Source: Streptomyces sp. CB01201
GTDB lineage: Bacteria > Actinomycetota > Actinomycetes > Streptomycetales > Streptomycetaceae
Length of the DNA: 64,000 bases
Reading direction: 5' to 3'
Assembly: GCF_002803085.1 (NCBI RefSeq)
Contig: NZ_NNBJ01000020.1
Location: 1-64,000 of the forward strand
Part shown: positions 63,988 to 64,000 of the stretch, piece by piece
Position numbering within the stretch: the first letter of the stretch is position 1
Layout of the letters: each line of letters starts with the position of its first letter
The notes under the pieces: generated by a model
Told to the model about the DNA's origin: nothing
Database searches by the model: none
The model's input: only the letters and a program-made list of their open reading frames with translations
Program-made: the position numbers and the translations under genes

Positions 63988-64000
63988 ATGACCGCGACCC
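63988..64000 (+). CDS. possible 5' end of next gene (partial)
   Basis: ATG-ACC-GCG-ACC begins at 63988, about 5 bases after TAGGTGA, and runs off the window. Four codons cannot identify a product; the palindrome upstream and the weak ribosome site are the only support. Confidence 0.25.

Noticed and set aside
63493-63989. Open frames on the minus strand near the window end
   Set aside because: They overlap each other, are rich in Arg, His and Pro, and have neither ribosome sites nor recognisable domains.

Overview
The window is high-GC DNA (about 72%) with strong third-position GC bias, many ATGA/GTGA stop-start overlaps, GTG and TTG starts, a DmdR/IdeR-type iron box, an XRE/DUF397 pair, Tat-exported enzymes and a clpP3-clpP4-popR locus. 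Together these point to a Streptomyces or very close relative, chromosomal. I see no tRNA, rRNA, CRISPR array, transposase or phage gene.

Layout. 0-8 kb: XRE/DUF397 regulator pair, an iron-box DUF2470 gene, an MFS pump, a thioesterase, an XRE-cupin regulator divergent from a methyltransferase, and a MarR regulator divergent from a second-type enolase. 8-22.6 kb: four agmatine-deiminase-family enzymes, a dipeptide/nickel-type ABC importer, a fused UreAB plus UreC-like amidohydrolase without accessory genes, and two tandem TetR regulators. 22.6-50.5 kb: a dense partner-switching and two-component hub holding four SpoIIE-type phosphatases and one decayed relative, six STAS proteins, anti-sigma-type ATPases, three large sensor kinases, Rcp1-like receivers and an rsbR-rsbS-rsbT stressosome operon; a sirtuin, an MgtE_N/CBS plus NRAMP-like pair, and a Nudix/ABC exporter lie among them. 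51-54.8 kb: TetR-controlled DHA2 pump with a TetX-like monooxygenase. 55-59 kb: ABC transporter with its two-component system. 59.8-61.6 kb: clpP3-clpP4 with a PopR box and popR. 61.7-63.2 kb: another DHA2 pump, then about 0.8 kb without a convincing gene.

Main result. The 8-22.6 kb region looks like one regulon. The same operator, TGACTGAA-N2-TTCAGTCA, occurs three times (one copy degenerate), each time inside the -35/spacer of a promoter of the form TTGACT-N17-GAnnnT. The three promoters face (a) deiminase-ABC importer-deiminase, (b) ureAB-ureC and (c) deiminase-deiminase; the two TetR genes sit beside copies (b) and (c). Two deiminases carry Tat signals and one transporter lies between them, so guanidino compounds may be deiminated outside and inside the cell. 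The UreC-like protein keeps the urease metal ligands but has Val for the flap Cys and Asp for the neighbouring His. I infer, without proof, that it could act on the ureido product of the deiminases, for example N-carbamoylputrescine, rather than on urea.
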